Below, piece by piece: positions 36,002 through 43,844 of a stretch of 64,000 bases of DNA. Both the position numbers and the translations under genes were made by a program. Origin of the DNA: GCA-003244245 sp035606945 (GTDB taxonomy: Bacteria > Actinomycetota > Actinomycetes > Mycobacteriales > Pseudonocardiaceae); contig DATNDR010000036.1 in assembly GCA_035606945.1 (NCBI GenBank), positions 1 to 64,000 on the forward strand, in the 5' to 3' direction. Numbering within the stretch: position 1 is the first letter of the stretch; each line of letters opens with the position of its first letter. The notes under the pieces are model-generated. The model searched no databases. It saw nothing but the letters and a program-made list of their open reading frames with translations, and was not told where the DNA came from.

Positions 36002-36637
36002 ATGACCGAGACCGAGACCAAGCCACTGGCTGTGGTGACCGGTGCCTCCAGCGGCATCGGTTTCGAACTCGCCAAGGTCTTCGCCGAAAACGGCTTCGAC
36101 CTCCTGGTCAACGCTGAGGACGGGCGCCTCGGCGCCGCGGCTGAGCAGCTGCGCATCACCGGTGCCCAGGTCCAGCCGGTCCCGGCCGACCTCAGTAGCT
36201 ACGACGGGGTCGAGCTCAAAGACATGGTCATGCGAGATGACGGTCGAATGCTCATCACGTCGTCGATCGCGTCGACCATGCCGGGCTCCTTCCAGGCGGT
36301 CTACAACGCCTCCAAGTCATTCCTTCAGTCGTTCGCCCAGGCGCTGCAAAACGAGCTCAAGGACACGAATATCACGATCACGTCACTGATGCCCGGGCCG
36401 ACCGACACCAACTTCTTCCATCGCGCCGGTATGGAAGACACGCACGTCGGTCAAGCTCAGAAGGACGACCCGGCACAGGTCGCCAAACAGGGCTTCGACG
36501 CTCTCATGAGCGATGAAGGCAAGATCATCGCCGGCTCGGCGACGACAAAGGTGCAGGGCATCGCCAGCAAGGTTCTCCCCGACAAGCTCAAGGCCGCCAC
36601 GCACCGCCAGATGGCGGAACCCGGTTCAGGGGAGTAG
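36002..36637 (+). CDS. short-chain dehydrogenase with internal deletion
   Basis: A 211-residue SDR. The N-terminal cofactor motif VVTGASSGIGFELAKVFAE and the catalytic ITSSIAS with VYNASKSF (Y-x3-K) are intact, as is the C-terminal SLMPGPTDTNFF. Between DLSSYDGVELKDMV and the catalytic Ser about 50-60 residues are missing compared with ordinary SDRs (about 260 aa). The lost part includes the NNAG strand and helix 4 that complete the Rossmann fold. The frame is preserved, so this is a clean deletion, and the protein is probably inactive. No ribosome binding site is obvious. Confidence 0.7.
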   Translation: MTETETKPLAVVTGASSGIGFELAKVFAENGFDLLVNAEDGRLGAAAEQLRITGAQVQPVPADLSSYDGVELKDMVMRDDGRMLITSSIASTMPGSFQAVYNASKSFLQSFAQALQNELKDTNITITSLMPGPTDTNFFHRAGMEDTHVGQAQKDDPAQVAKQGFDALMSDEGKIIAGSATTKVQGIASKVLPDKLKAATHRQMAEPGSGE

Positions 36638-36668
36638 CAGGTATACCAATCACCGGACGGAGGGTGCA

Positions 36669-36845
36669 ATGGAAGAGCGCGATCAAGAAACCGCGCAGGA
36701 GAAGGTCGAAAAGGCAAGGGGTGGTGCGTTTCCCGCTGGTGTTCCCGAGGATGCGGACAAAGGCACCGGACGGGAAAAGGGTACGGGCCTGCCACCGGGA
36801 TCGGTGGGCAAGGACCAGGACACCCCGCAGACTCCCGCCACCTAA
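36669..36845 (+). CDS. small charged hydrophilic protein
   Basis: A 58-residue protein beginning MEERDQETAQEKVEKARGG. It is rich in Glu, Lys, Asp, Gly and Pro, with no hydrophobic segment, and probably is disordered. GGAGGG at 36659-36664 is correctly placed before ATG 36669. I do not recognise a family with certainty; similar short, highly charged proteins occur in actinobacteria next to stress genes. It is followed by a 21-bp-arm palindrome. Confidence 0.55.
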   Translation: MEERDQETAQEKVEKARGGAFPAGVPEDADKGTGREKGTGLPPGSVGKDQDTPQTPAT

Positions 36846-36864
36846 CGCTTAATCTCATTTCACT

Positions 36865-36934
36865 ACCATGATCGCTGTTTGGGTGTGGGGAACGACAAGA
36901 TCTGTCGCCTTGGCACCCAAACAGCGATCATGGT
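36865..36934. terminator. palindrome with perfect 21-bp arms between convergent genes
   Basis: 36865-36885 (ACCATGATCGCTGTTTGGGT plus G) pairs perfectly with 36914-36934. The 28-nt loop contains a smaller CGACA/TGTCG pair. The stop codon of the STAS gene (36928-36930) lies inside the right arm. The core GATCGCTGTTTGGG resembles GATCACCGTTTGGG of the palindrome at 2828-2888. Confidence 0.6.
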
Positions 36935-37329
36935 GTGCGGCGGTCGGTATCGAACAAGCGGTCGACCCCGGTGATCTGCAGGGGAACAGCGACCGCGCGC
37001 CGGTGGGTGCCGCTGAGTTGTAGTGCGGTGCTCTGCTGGGAAGCTCGATGCCTCGCGCTGAGCAGCACGGACAGCGCGGTGGAGCCCATGAACGACACCT
37101 GGCTGAGATCGATGATCAGCTGTTCAGGCCGGGTGGCGAGGACCTTCTGGAGCTGATCCTGGAGGAAAGGTCCGGTGACCATATCCACCTCTCCGGCCAC
37201 CTGGATCACCGACACCGCATTGTCGCGGCGTTGCACGACAACCGAGAGCAGCTCGCTGGCGTCCACAAAGCCATCGGACCCGGACTGAAACGAAGACGGA
37301 GGCGGCTGGCATGCGCCTTCTTGGGTCAC
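36928..37329 (-). CDS. STAS-domain anti-anti-sigma factor
   Basis: A 133-residue protein of the SpoIIAA/RsbV type: SVIQVAGEVDMVTGPFLQDQLQKVL, then LIIDLSQVSFMGSTALSVLLSARH. The Ser in FMGSTALSVL is the phosphorylation site; the dephosphorylated form binds an anti-sigma kinase. The kinase may be the STAS-HATPase protein encoded 3.4 kb away. GTG 37329 with GAGG six bases upstream is preferred over the longer frame starting at 37416. It is downstream of the CheR-PAS gene on the same strand. Confidence 0.85.
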   Translation of the reverse strand: MTQEGACQPPPSSFQSGSDGFVDASELLSVVVQRRDNAVSVIQVAGEVDMVTGPFLQDQLQKVLATRPEQLIIDLSQVSFMGSTALSVLLSARHRASQQSTALQLSGTHRRAVAVPLQITGVDRLFDTDRRTP

Positions 37330-37471
37330 GAGAGCCTCTTTCCTCAGACGGCAACTTCCCTCAGCGTCCGGGTGGGAGTCTCCACCTACTGTGCCGCAGA
37401 CCTGCATCCATGACAACGATGAAGTACTGTACGGCGCTCAGGTCGGTTCCGGTTCACCTCCTCGGGCGCAG

Positions 37472-39340
37472 TCAGCTCGACCGCACCTCATCAGGTTGCG
37501 CGCTGCCATCGTCGTCCTCCATGAGCAGGATGGCACCCGCGGCCGAGCCGTCGGCGCCGCTCAGCGGGCTGCCCGCCACCCGAACCTGGATTGTGCGCCC
37601 GCGCCGGTTGACCGCGGGCAGAACCATCTCCTGCGGGCCGGTTTCACCGGCCAAGGTATCGCGGATCAGAGAGCGAAGCCGGCCCGTGGGCAGGCCGATA
37701 TCCAGATTGAGGAAGTGCTGGCCGACGGTCTCCTCTTGCCGCAGCCCCCACATGTCCTCAGCGCGACGGTTCCACACGAGCACGCGCATGTCCGTATCGA
37801 GGACTGTTATCCCAGCACGCAGCCCGGTAAGGATCGTTTCCAGGAATCGATTGGCGTGGTCCAGTTCACCGGAGCGGTCACGCAGCTCATCATTGATGAC
37901 TTGGAGCTCGTCGTTGGTGGACTGCAGTTCCTCATTCATGGTCTCCAGTTCTTCGTTGGTGGACTGGAGTTCCTCATTCGTGGTTTCCAGCTCCTCGACG
38001 GTGGACTGGAGTTCTTCGTTAGTTGTCTCCAGTTCCTCGTTCGTGGACTGCAGCTCTTCGTAAGCCGTCTCCAGCTGGCGGTTGGCCAGCTGCAACTCCT
38101 CGCGTAGCCGGCGTGGCTCGGTGACGTCACGAAAGCTCAGGATCACACCGATCAGGTTTGCCTCGGTATCGGTGAGCGGGGTGATCTGAATGTCTATGTA
38201 CAACGTTTCGTCGGCGCGCAGGTACTCGATGGCAGGCACTCGGATGATTCGTCGCTCGACGTGTGCCCGGTCGATGTGGTGGCGCAGTTCCGCCGGGCGG
38301 TAGGAGAGTGTGACGTCGCTGAACGGCCGGCCCACGTCACGGTCGGACACGTCGAACAGTTCCTCGGCCTGCCGGTTGCACGACGCGATCAACCCGTCCG
38401 CGGTGACGACTACCTGTGCCAGCGGGCTAGCCAGCAGCGCGGCGTGGCGCAGCAGGTCCAAACCTGCCATCGGTGCGCGGGCGTGCGCCACTGGCACCTC
38501 GGCCAGGTACATGCCGTTGAGTGGTACCGGACTCGCCACCTTGCGGAACACCCGGCGCTTGAGATCGATCGGATTGAACAATTTGTTGTGGGAGAGCAAC
38601 ATTTCGGCTTTGCCCAGGAAGAGCACTCCGTTCGGAGCCAGCGCGAAATGCAGCCGGGATAGGATTCGGGACTGCGTCTCCGCGTTGAAATACATCAGCG
38701 CGTTGCGGCACACGAGTAGATCGATCTTGGAGATGGGGGCGTCCTGCACGAGATCGTTGCGCCCGAAGATAACTGAACGACGCAGGCTTTTGCGGAAAGC
38801 AAAACGCCCTCCAACCTGGTCGAAGTAGCGTTCCAGCAGCGGCGCCGGCACGGCGCGGACCTGCTGCTCGTCGTAGGTCGCGTGCCGGGCGTAGGTGAGT
38901 GCTTCCTCATCCACGTCGGTGGCGTACACCTTGACGCGCGTGCGAAACTCCTCTATTCCCAATGTCTCGGCCAGTATCATGGCCAATGTGTAAGCCTCTT
39001 CACCGGACGCGCAGCCGGCGCTCCACGCGCGTATTGTTTCGTCCGGCGCCTTGGCTGCTAACATAGTGGGCAGGATTTCGGCGCGGAGGTAGTTCCACGC
39101 TTCGGCGTTCCGGAAGAATCCGGTTACATTGATCAAGATCGTATTGAACAGCATGGTGAATTCTTCGGTGTGCATTTCGAGGTAGTCGATATACTCCGCG
39201 TAGCCGTCAACTCCGACCTGAGCCATCCTGCGGTCGACCCGGCGAATGAGGCTGGAGCGCTTATAGCCGGTGAAATCGAACCCGCGGTGCTCCTTCAGAT
39301 GTAACAACAGCGCCTCGAAAGGCGCATCGGGCTCCGACAA
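37472..39340 (-). CDS. CheR-type methyltransferase fused to PAS domains by a coiled coil
   Basis: A 622-residue protein. Residues 1-260 are CheR: an N-terminal helical part with YKRSSLIRRVDRRM, then NVTGFFRNAEAW, IRAWSAGCASGEEAYTLAMILAE (SAM motif), KIDLLVCRNALMYFN and FALAPNGVLFLGKAEML. A PAS-like domain follows at about 300-400. Then comes a long coiled coil made of repeated EELQSTNEELETTNEELQST units, then a second PAS domain (FLETILTGLRAGITVLDTDMRVLVWNRRAEDMWG). No kinase domain is present. With the CheB encoded upstream (83 bp gap) it may methylate and sense in a non-chemotactic pathway, since no motility genes are visible. TTG 39340 has GGAGG six bases upstream; the frame extends to TTG 39358. 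Confidence 0.85.
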   Translation of the reverse strand: MSEPDAPFEALLLHLKEHRGFDFTGYKRSSLIRRVDRRMAQVGVDGYAEYIDYLEMHTEEFTMLFNTILINVTGFFRNAEAWNYLRAEILPTMLAAKAPDETIRAWSAGCASGEEAYTLAMILAETLGIEEFRTRVKVYATDVDEEALTYARHATYDEQQVRAVPAPLLERYFDQVGGRFAFRKSLRRSVIFGRNDLVQDAPISKIDLLVCRNALMYFNAETQSRILSRLHFALAPNGVLFLGKAEMLLSHNKLFNPIDLKRRVFRKVASPVPLNGMYLAEVPVAHARAPMAGLDLLRHAALLASPLAQVVVTADGLIASCNRQAEELFDVSDRDVGRPFSDVTLSYRPAELRHHIDRAHVERRIIRVPAIEYLRADETLYIDIQITPLTDTEANLIGVILSFRDVTEPRRLREELQLANRQLETAYEELQSTNEELETTNEELQSTVEELETTNEELQSTNEELETMNEELQSTNDELQVINDELRDRSGELDHANRFLETILTGLRAGITVLDTDMRVLVWNRRAEDMWGLRQEETVGQHFLNLDIGLPTGRLRSLIRDTLAGETGPQEMVLPAVNRRGRTIQVRVAGSPLSGADGSAAGAILLMEDDDGSAQPDEVRSS

Positions 39341-39422
39341 CTCTCGCCTCCACAGCAACGGGGATAGCCGACCACTTATTTGGGCGGGTTACTCGAAATG
39401 CTGGCACCTGGCTCGCGGATCA

Positions 39423-40508
39423 TCATGACTCGTCTTCGGCTCCCGCGCTGCCCCGGCCGATGAGCTCCCGTAAGCGCATCGCCTCGGCTTTCCCCTTCTC
39501 GTAGCGTGCCCGGTAGAGGGCGGTGGCGCGAAGCCGCCCGCGTTGCCCGGCAACCGCGGCAAGCCGAAGGTTGATGGCCGCGTTCTCCTCCAGCGCCCGC
39601 AACGCAACCCACAGCGCCTCCTCCATCGTGAGGGTCTGCTCGGCGACCAAGGTTCCGGGTGACCAGGCGTGGCCGACCCGGCAGCGATAGCGCGGCGCCG
39701 GCTCGCCGTCGAGCTCGAACAGCGCACCCTGGCAACTCGGACACGAAAAACCCGAAGGGCGCGCCGACTGCACTTGATCTGTGGTGATCGGCGCCATGGC
39801 GGCAATATTGTTTTCCGCAGCGAGGATTGGATTCGGGTGGGAATTGTCGATCGGCGGCGCGCCCTCACCTACCAGCTCGCCGAGCAAGGTACCGATCTTC
39901 GCGGCCGGCAGTACGTGGGGTGTCGCAACATGTTCCAGGGCGCTGGCCGGCATCGAGCGATGCAATGCCTCGTTCGGGTCCTGCACGACCGCCTGCCCAC
40001 CTCGCCTCACAATCTCCGCCAACCCGGCGGCGCCATCATCCCGGGCGCCGGACAGCACCACACCGATCGCGCCGGCACCGAATGCCACCGCGGCGGAGCG
40101 AAACAGCGGATCGATCGCCGGTCGGTGCCCGTTCTCCGTGGGGCCGACCGACAGCTCCAGGAGTCCATCGCAGATCAGCAGGTGGTGGTCGGCTGGTGCA
40201 ACGTAAATCGTGCCGGCCCGCGCCGGCGTGCGATGCCTGGCTGCGACCGCTGGCAGTGGCCCGGCGCGATCCAAAATACCTGCCAGCGCACTGGGCGCCT
40301 GCCGGGGAATGTGCAACACGACCAGCACGGCGGCTGGCAGACCAATCGGCAGCCCGGCGACCAGCGCCTGGAGCGCCTCCACGCCTCCGGCCGAGGCGCC
40401 GACCGCGACGACGCCCGCACCCACGCGCCTGGATGCAACCAATCTGCTGCCGCTCGACACCGGGTCCGATCGGCCCTGGTCATGCTTACGATCCGGTGGT
40501 TGAGCCAT
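39423..40508 (-). CDS. CheB-type protein-glutamate methylesterase without receiver domain
   Basis: A 361-residue protein. The catalytic methylesterase domain spans about residues 30-220: VVAVGASAGGVEALQALVAGLP (nucleophile Ser), VLVVLHIPRQAPSALAGIL (His), and IGVVLSGARDDGAAGLAEIVRRGG (Asp). No N-terminal receiver is present, so it is not regulated like chemotaxis CheB. A C-terminal extension contains CPSCQGALFELDG and YRCRVGHAWSP, a possible zinc site, then a helical tail. This extended form is typical of CheB encoded with CheR-PAS proteins. It is first in the leftward operon and divergent from the STAS-HATPase gene. Confidence 0.87.
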   Translation of the reverse strand: MAQPPDRKHDQGRSDPVSSGSRLVASRRVGAGVVAVGASAGGVEALQALVAGLPIGLPAAVLVVLHIPRQAPSALAGILDRAGPLPAVAARHRTPARAGTIYVAPADHHLLICDGLLELSVGPTENGHRPAIDPLFRSAAVAFGAGAIGVVLSGARDDGAAGLAEIVRRGGQAVVQDPNEALHRSMPASALEHVATPHVLPAAKIGTLLGELVGEGAPPIDNSHPNPILAAENNIAAMAPITTDQVQSARPSGFSCPSCQGALFELDGEPAPRYRCRVGHAWSPGTLVAEQTLTMEEALWVALRALEENAAINLRLAAVAGQRGRLRATALYRARYEKGKAEAMRLRELIGRGSAGAEDES

Positions 40509-40700
40509 GGGTTCCCCGCCTGCTTGATGGCAGCGACCGGCCGGTCGCTGCGACCAGCATTGTCTTCCTGGGCTCCGGGCACCAGCCGGGATCCGGCTGC
40601 GTCACCGCGCTGACGGAAAGCTTGCCGTGCTCGGATTATTCTCTTAATTTCAAGCGCCCACTGCGCATCTCGAGCTGGATCGTGCTTGACTGATCAAGCC

Positions 40701-41474
40701 ATGTGCGCACACTCAGGCCCAGTGGTTTCGATGCTCCATGAGCTCGTCGTCGAAATTCGTGACGAACTCGACTACGCGGTGCTGCGGCTGCGTGGCCGGC
40801 TATCCCTGCGAAATAGTGCGCGGATCCGCGAACCGATCGTCAAGTCCCTGGTCAACAGTTGCCGTGTGCTGGTCGACGTGTCAGCCCTGCAATGCGCCCA
40901 GACCTCCTACCTCAGCGTTTTCCCGGCGGCGTCGGCCGCTGCCGGCGGTTGGCCGTCGGCGCGGCTGGTTCTTTTCGGCGCCGACGCCGCTTTGCGCTCG
41001 GCGCTTGCCGCTGCGCGAATTACCGAAACGGTGCCGCTCGCCGCGGATCTCGTTGCGGCCCGCGCGCTGGTGGAACACCGGCCGCCACTGGTACGACTGC
41101 ACCGTGACCTGCCCATGCACTCCAGCGCTGCGGCAGCCGGCAGGCAGCTGGTGCGCGAGGCATGCGCGGCCTGGTCGCTGTCACAAGATATTTGCGAAAC
41201 GGCTGAGCTGGTGGCGACCGAGCTGGTGAGCAATGCCGTCGAGCACGCCCACAGCTCCAGCCGGCTCACCGTCACCTACACCGAAGCGGTGTTCCGGGTC
41301 TCGGTTCGCGACTACTGCGCGGCGCGGCTCCCACGGCCACGACCGATAGACATCGGCGCGAGCCGCGGCCGCGGTTTGCATCTGGTGGCCGCGCTAGCGC
41401 AGACCTGGTGCGTCGACAAGCACCCGGACGGCAAGACCATCTGGGCGAATCTGCGACTTGATTTGTCCGAATAG
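40701..41474 (+). CDS. STAS plus HATPase anti-sigma regulatory protein
   Basis: A 257-residue protein with two modules. The first 120 residues are STAS-like (YAVLRLRGRLSLRNSARIREPIVKSL; RVLVDVSALQC). The C-terminal 130 residues are a GHKL ATPase of RsbW type (ETAELVATELVSNAVEHAHSSSRLTVTY, the N box; SRGRGLHLVAALAQTWCVD, the G box). It may bind and phosphorylate a STAS protein such as the one at 36928-37329 and sequester a sigma factor. The fusion of both antagonist types in one chain is uncommon. The start is uncertain (ATG 40701, TTG 40686 or ATG 40731). The stop abuts the stop of the facing PRC-barrel gene. Confidence 0.82.
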   Translation: MCAHSGPVVSMLHELVVEIRDELDYAVLRLRGRLSLRNSARIREPIVKSLVNSCRVLVDVSALQCAQTSYLSVFPAASAAAGGWPSARLVLFGADAALRSALAAARITETVPLAADLVAARALVEHRPPLVRLHRDLPMHSSAAAAGRQLVREACAAWSLSQDICETAELVATELVSNAVEHAHSSSRLTVTYTEAVFRVSVRDYCAARLPRPRPIDIGASRGRGLHLVAALAQTWCVDKHPDGKTIWANLRLDLSE

Positions 41475-41909
41475 CTAGGCTGAAACGACGGCTGCGTAGC
41501 CGCCCAGACCGATCAGCCGTTGCCCGGAGATGGTATCCGTCTTGGTGATCAGCGAGGTCACGGTACCCGTCTCCGGATCGAAGTCCACGTCGGTGACCGT
41601 GCCGAGCTCCGTGCCTTGCTCGGACAGTAGCCGCTTGCCCACAATCTCCAGGTCGTTGTCCTCGGCCCGCTGTTCCAGGACGTCGCGGGCCGGCCGGATG
41701 ACGGCGTCGGTAGCGACCGTCACCGCGTCGGGGCCGAAGCCTTGCACGTCATCCCAGGACAGCAGGGTGCCGGCACCACTGACCTTGCCCAACCGCAGCA
41801 GCGCCACCCTGGCCGGTCCGGGCAGGACCACGAAACTGTCCACCCTGGCCACCCGGTTCGCGGTGGCAGTGTTCACCACTGGGCGCTTGCGTGCCTGGCT
41901 GAACAGCAT
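41475..41909 (-). CDS. PRC-barrel domain protein
   Basis: A 144-residue protein with two halves of beta-barrel type. The clearest is EIVGKRLLSEQGTELGTVTDVDFDPETGTVTSLI, a classical PRC-barrel signature. PRC barrels bind RNA or proteins, as in RimM and photosynthetic reaction centre H. Function here is unknown. ATG 41909 overlaps the preceding stop (ATGA), making it the last of a three-gene operon. The frame is open for another 28 codons upstream but these lie in the preceding gene. Confidence 0.8.
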   Translation of the reverse strand: MLFSQARKRPVVNTATANRVARVDSFVVLPGPARVALLRLGKVSGAGTLLSWDDVQGFGPDAVTVATDAVIRPARDVLEQRAEDNDLEIVGKRLLSEQGTELGTVTDVDFDPETGTVTSLITKTDTISGQRLIGLGGYAAVVSA

Positions 41910-42496
41910 CAGCTGGCCCCCTCCCGCAGCCGGCTGCGAAACGCATCCACCGCCGCGCCGAATCCAGCAAGATCGTCGGAGACGAATTCGCACGCCGCCG
42001 CGGGTACGATCAGGTGCTCGCCGGAGACCGCCACCGTGTCGGGCAAAGGAATCAGGACCCGTTGCCCGGCGGTGCCGAGCGCCTCGCTGGCCTCCACCTC
42101 GTAACCCACCACTTCCATACGGGTTCCGCCGTGCAGCACGACGTCGACCACGCGGCCGAGGTCCCGCCCGTTGTCAGTGAGCACGCGATCCTGCAGCACG
42201 TCTGCTTTACGGGCTTTCTTGCGCGGCGCGAGTTCCTTGGTCGCGACGAATACCGCCTCATCGGCCACTATCACGGCGTCCCGGCCTAACCCGTGCACTC
42301 CTGCCCAGGGCAGCGAATCCTTGCGGGACCGGCTGAACAGTCCGGGATTTCGCAGGGTGAAACCGGCGATACGACCACCGGTGCGCTCGAATACCACGTC
42401 TTTGACCTCGGCGACGAGTTCGCCACTGAGCGTGACCACTGGGCGCCCGATCACTTCGCTGGCCCGCAGCACGAGGGCCGGCATGGGTGTGGTCAT
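41909..42496 (-). CDS. PRC-barrel domain protein (larger paralogue)
   Basis: A 195-residue protein with two PRC-barrel units: ASEVIGRPVVTLSGELVAEVKDVVFERTGGRIAGFTL and QDRVLTDNGRDLGRVVDVVLHGGTRMEVVGYEVE. It is related to the smaller protein translated after it, with which it is coupled (ATGA). It is coupled to the membrane protein before it in the same way. The set may form a membrane-attached complex, which is only an inference from coupling. No membrane segment of its own. Confidence 0.82.
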   Translation of the reverse strand: MTTPMPALVLRASEVIGRPVVTLSGELVAEVKDVVFERTGGRIAGFTLRNPGLFSRSRKDSLPWAGVHGLGRDAVIVADEAVFVATKELAPRKKARKADVLQDRVLTDNGRDLGRVVDVVLHGGTRMEVVGYEVEASEALGTAGQRVLIPLPDTVAVSGEHLIVPAAACEFVSDDLAGFGAAVDAFRSRLREGAS

Positions 42497-42645
42497 CGCC
42501 GATCACCGCGGCCTGAGCCGCCCGAGCCTGAACCACCCAAACCGATCACACCACCACGCCGTCTCCGGCGCTGCACCAGCACGGCGAGCGTGATCAAGAT
42601 GAGCAGCACGACGACCGCGAGGATCACCCAGCCCCACCAGTCCAT
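42493..42645 (-). CDS. small single-pass membrane protein
   Basis: A 50-residue protein starting MDWWGWVILAVVVLLILITLAVLVQRRRRRGG. It has one transmembrane helix followed by a basic stop-transfer patch and a Gly/Ser-rich tail. ATG 42645 is preceded by AGGTGGCGATGG; the frame continues upstream to 42732 without homology. Its stop overlaps the PRC-barrel start (ATGA), so it is the first gene of that operon. Function unknown. Confidence 0.72.
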   Translation of the reverse strand: MDWWGWVILAVVVLLILITLAVLVQRRRRRGGVIGLGGSGSGGSGRGDRR

Positions 42646-42831
42646 CGCCACCTCCGCGCTCGATCTGGGTCCGGGTGCTTTCTCTCGCGCACAGTAACGC
42701 GCAACCGTTGTGCTCGCTTGCTGGCAGGTCATCTGGCGGAGGTAAAGTCCGGCTCACCTGACCGGGAACCAGATCTGCCGCAGGCGCGTTGAACCCGGTG
42801 ACGGCTTGCACTGTCCACCAGGAGGCAAACG

Positions 42832-43614
42832 GTGCGCTCCACCAGTAACCCCGCATTCCGCAATCTCCCCGTAGGGGGCGGCGGTTATGCGGGCTTCAAC
42901 TCGGCGCCCGCACGGTATGGCGGCGCCTTACCGACTACCAGCCGGCCGATGACGGTCGATGATGTGGTCACCAAGACCAGCATCACGCTGGCGGTCTTGC
43001 TCGCGACCGGCGCGGCCACCTACTTCAGCGGCCTGTGGGGGCTCACGCTGCCCGCCGCCCTGATCGGTTTCGTGCTCGCAATGGTGATCATCTTCAAGAA
43101 GGCGATCAGCCCACCCTTGATTCTCGCCTACGCCGCCGTTGAGGGAGTCTTTCTCGGCGGGATCAGCGGCGCCATCGGCACTTACGTGGCCGAGCGCACC
43201 GGCAGCAACTCCATCGTGTTGGAGGCCATCACGGGCACCGTGCTGGTCTTCGCTGGGATGCTGGTGGTGTACAAGACCGGCGCGGTGAAGGTCACCCCCC
43301 GATTCACCAAGTGGTTGACCGGCGCGCTGGTCGGCGTCGTCGGGCTGATGATCGTGAACCTCATCGCGAGTTTCTTCACCCACGGTGTCGGCCTCGGTCT
43401 GCGCAGCGGCGGCACGTTGGCGATTGTCTTCAGCCTGGTCTGCATCGGGATTGCGGCGTTCAGCTTCCTCATCGACTTCGACGCCGCCGACCAGGCGATC
43501 CGGGCCGGTGCGCCGGAGAAGACCGCGTGGTACATCGCCTTCGGCCTCACGGTCACCTTGGTCTGGCTGTACCTGGAGATCCTGCGGCTGCTGTCCTACT
43601 TCCAAAACGACTAG
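42832..43614 (+). CDS. Bax inhibitor-1 / YccA family membrane protein
   Basis: A 260-residue integral membrane protein with about seven helices. It has a hydrophilic N-terminus of about 45 residues, then ITLAVLLATGAATYFSGL, ALIGFVLAMVIIF, LILAYAAVEGVFLGGISGAI (the conserved EGVxxG motif), ITGTVLVFAGMLVVYKTG, GALVGVVGLMIVNLIASFF, IVFSLVCIGIAAFSFLIDFDAADQAI (the Asp pair proposed to gate ion flow) and WYIAFGLTVTLVWLYLEILRLL. The actinobacterial branch is of unknown role. GTG 42832 has AGGAGG seven bases upstream. It ends at a strong terminator. Confidence 0.92.
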   Translation: MRSTSNPAFRNLPVGGGGYAGFNSAPARYGGALPTTSRPMTVDDVVTKTSITLAVLLATGAATYFSGLWGLTLPAALIGFVLAMVIIFKKAISPPLILAYAAVEGVFLGGISGAIGTYVAERTGSNSIVLEAITGTVLVFAGMLVVYKTGAVKVTPRFTKWLTGALVGVVGLMIVNLIASFFTHGVGLGLRSGGTLAIVFSLVCIGIAAFSFLIDFDAADQAIRAGAPEKTAWYIAFGLTVTLVWLYLEILRLLSYFQND

Positions 43615-43632
43615 CGGTTCCCGACCCTGACG

Positions 43633-43673
43633 CGGGCCCGGTCCCCTCCATGGGTGACCGGGCCCGTCTGTTT
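43633..43673 (+). terminator. rho-independent terminator after the BI-1 gene
   Basis: CGGGCCCGGTC (43633-43643) pairs perfectly with 43656-43666 and is followed by TCTGTTT, a weak T-run. It lies 19 bp after the BI-1 stop codon. Confidence 0.75.
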
Positions 43674-43677
43674 GCTG

Positions 43678-43844
43678 CCCTTCAAGTACCGCCAACCCGG
43701 GTCTGCGCTGCTGCTAAGGGCTACCAACCCGCTTGTTCACTGCGTGGCGGCGGTCGGGATCAGGATGTCGCGGCGCGATCGGCTGGCGCCCACGTTGGCA
43801 GCGGTTACGGACCTTCAAACGCCGGGTTGGCGGTACTTGAAGGG
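43678..43844. repeat. inverted pair of CTTCAAG..CCAACCC elements
   Basis: A 21-bp sequence at 43678-43698 (CCCTTCAAGTACCGCCAACC plus C) recurs as its exact reverse complement at 43824-43844. Between them 43713-43732 holds a diverged copy (GCTAAGGGCTACCAACCCGC), and CTTGAAGGGCACCCAACGCG starts at 43836. The right copy lies inside the coding 3' end of the GDSL hydrolase. Confidence 0.75.
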
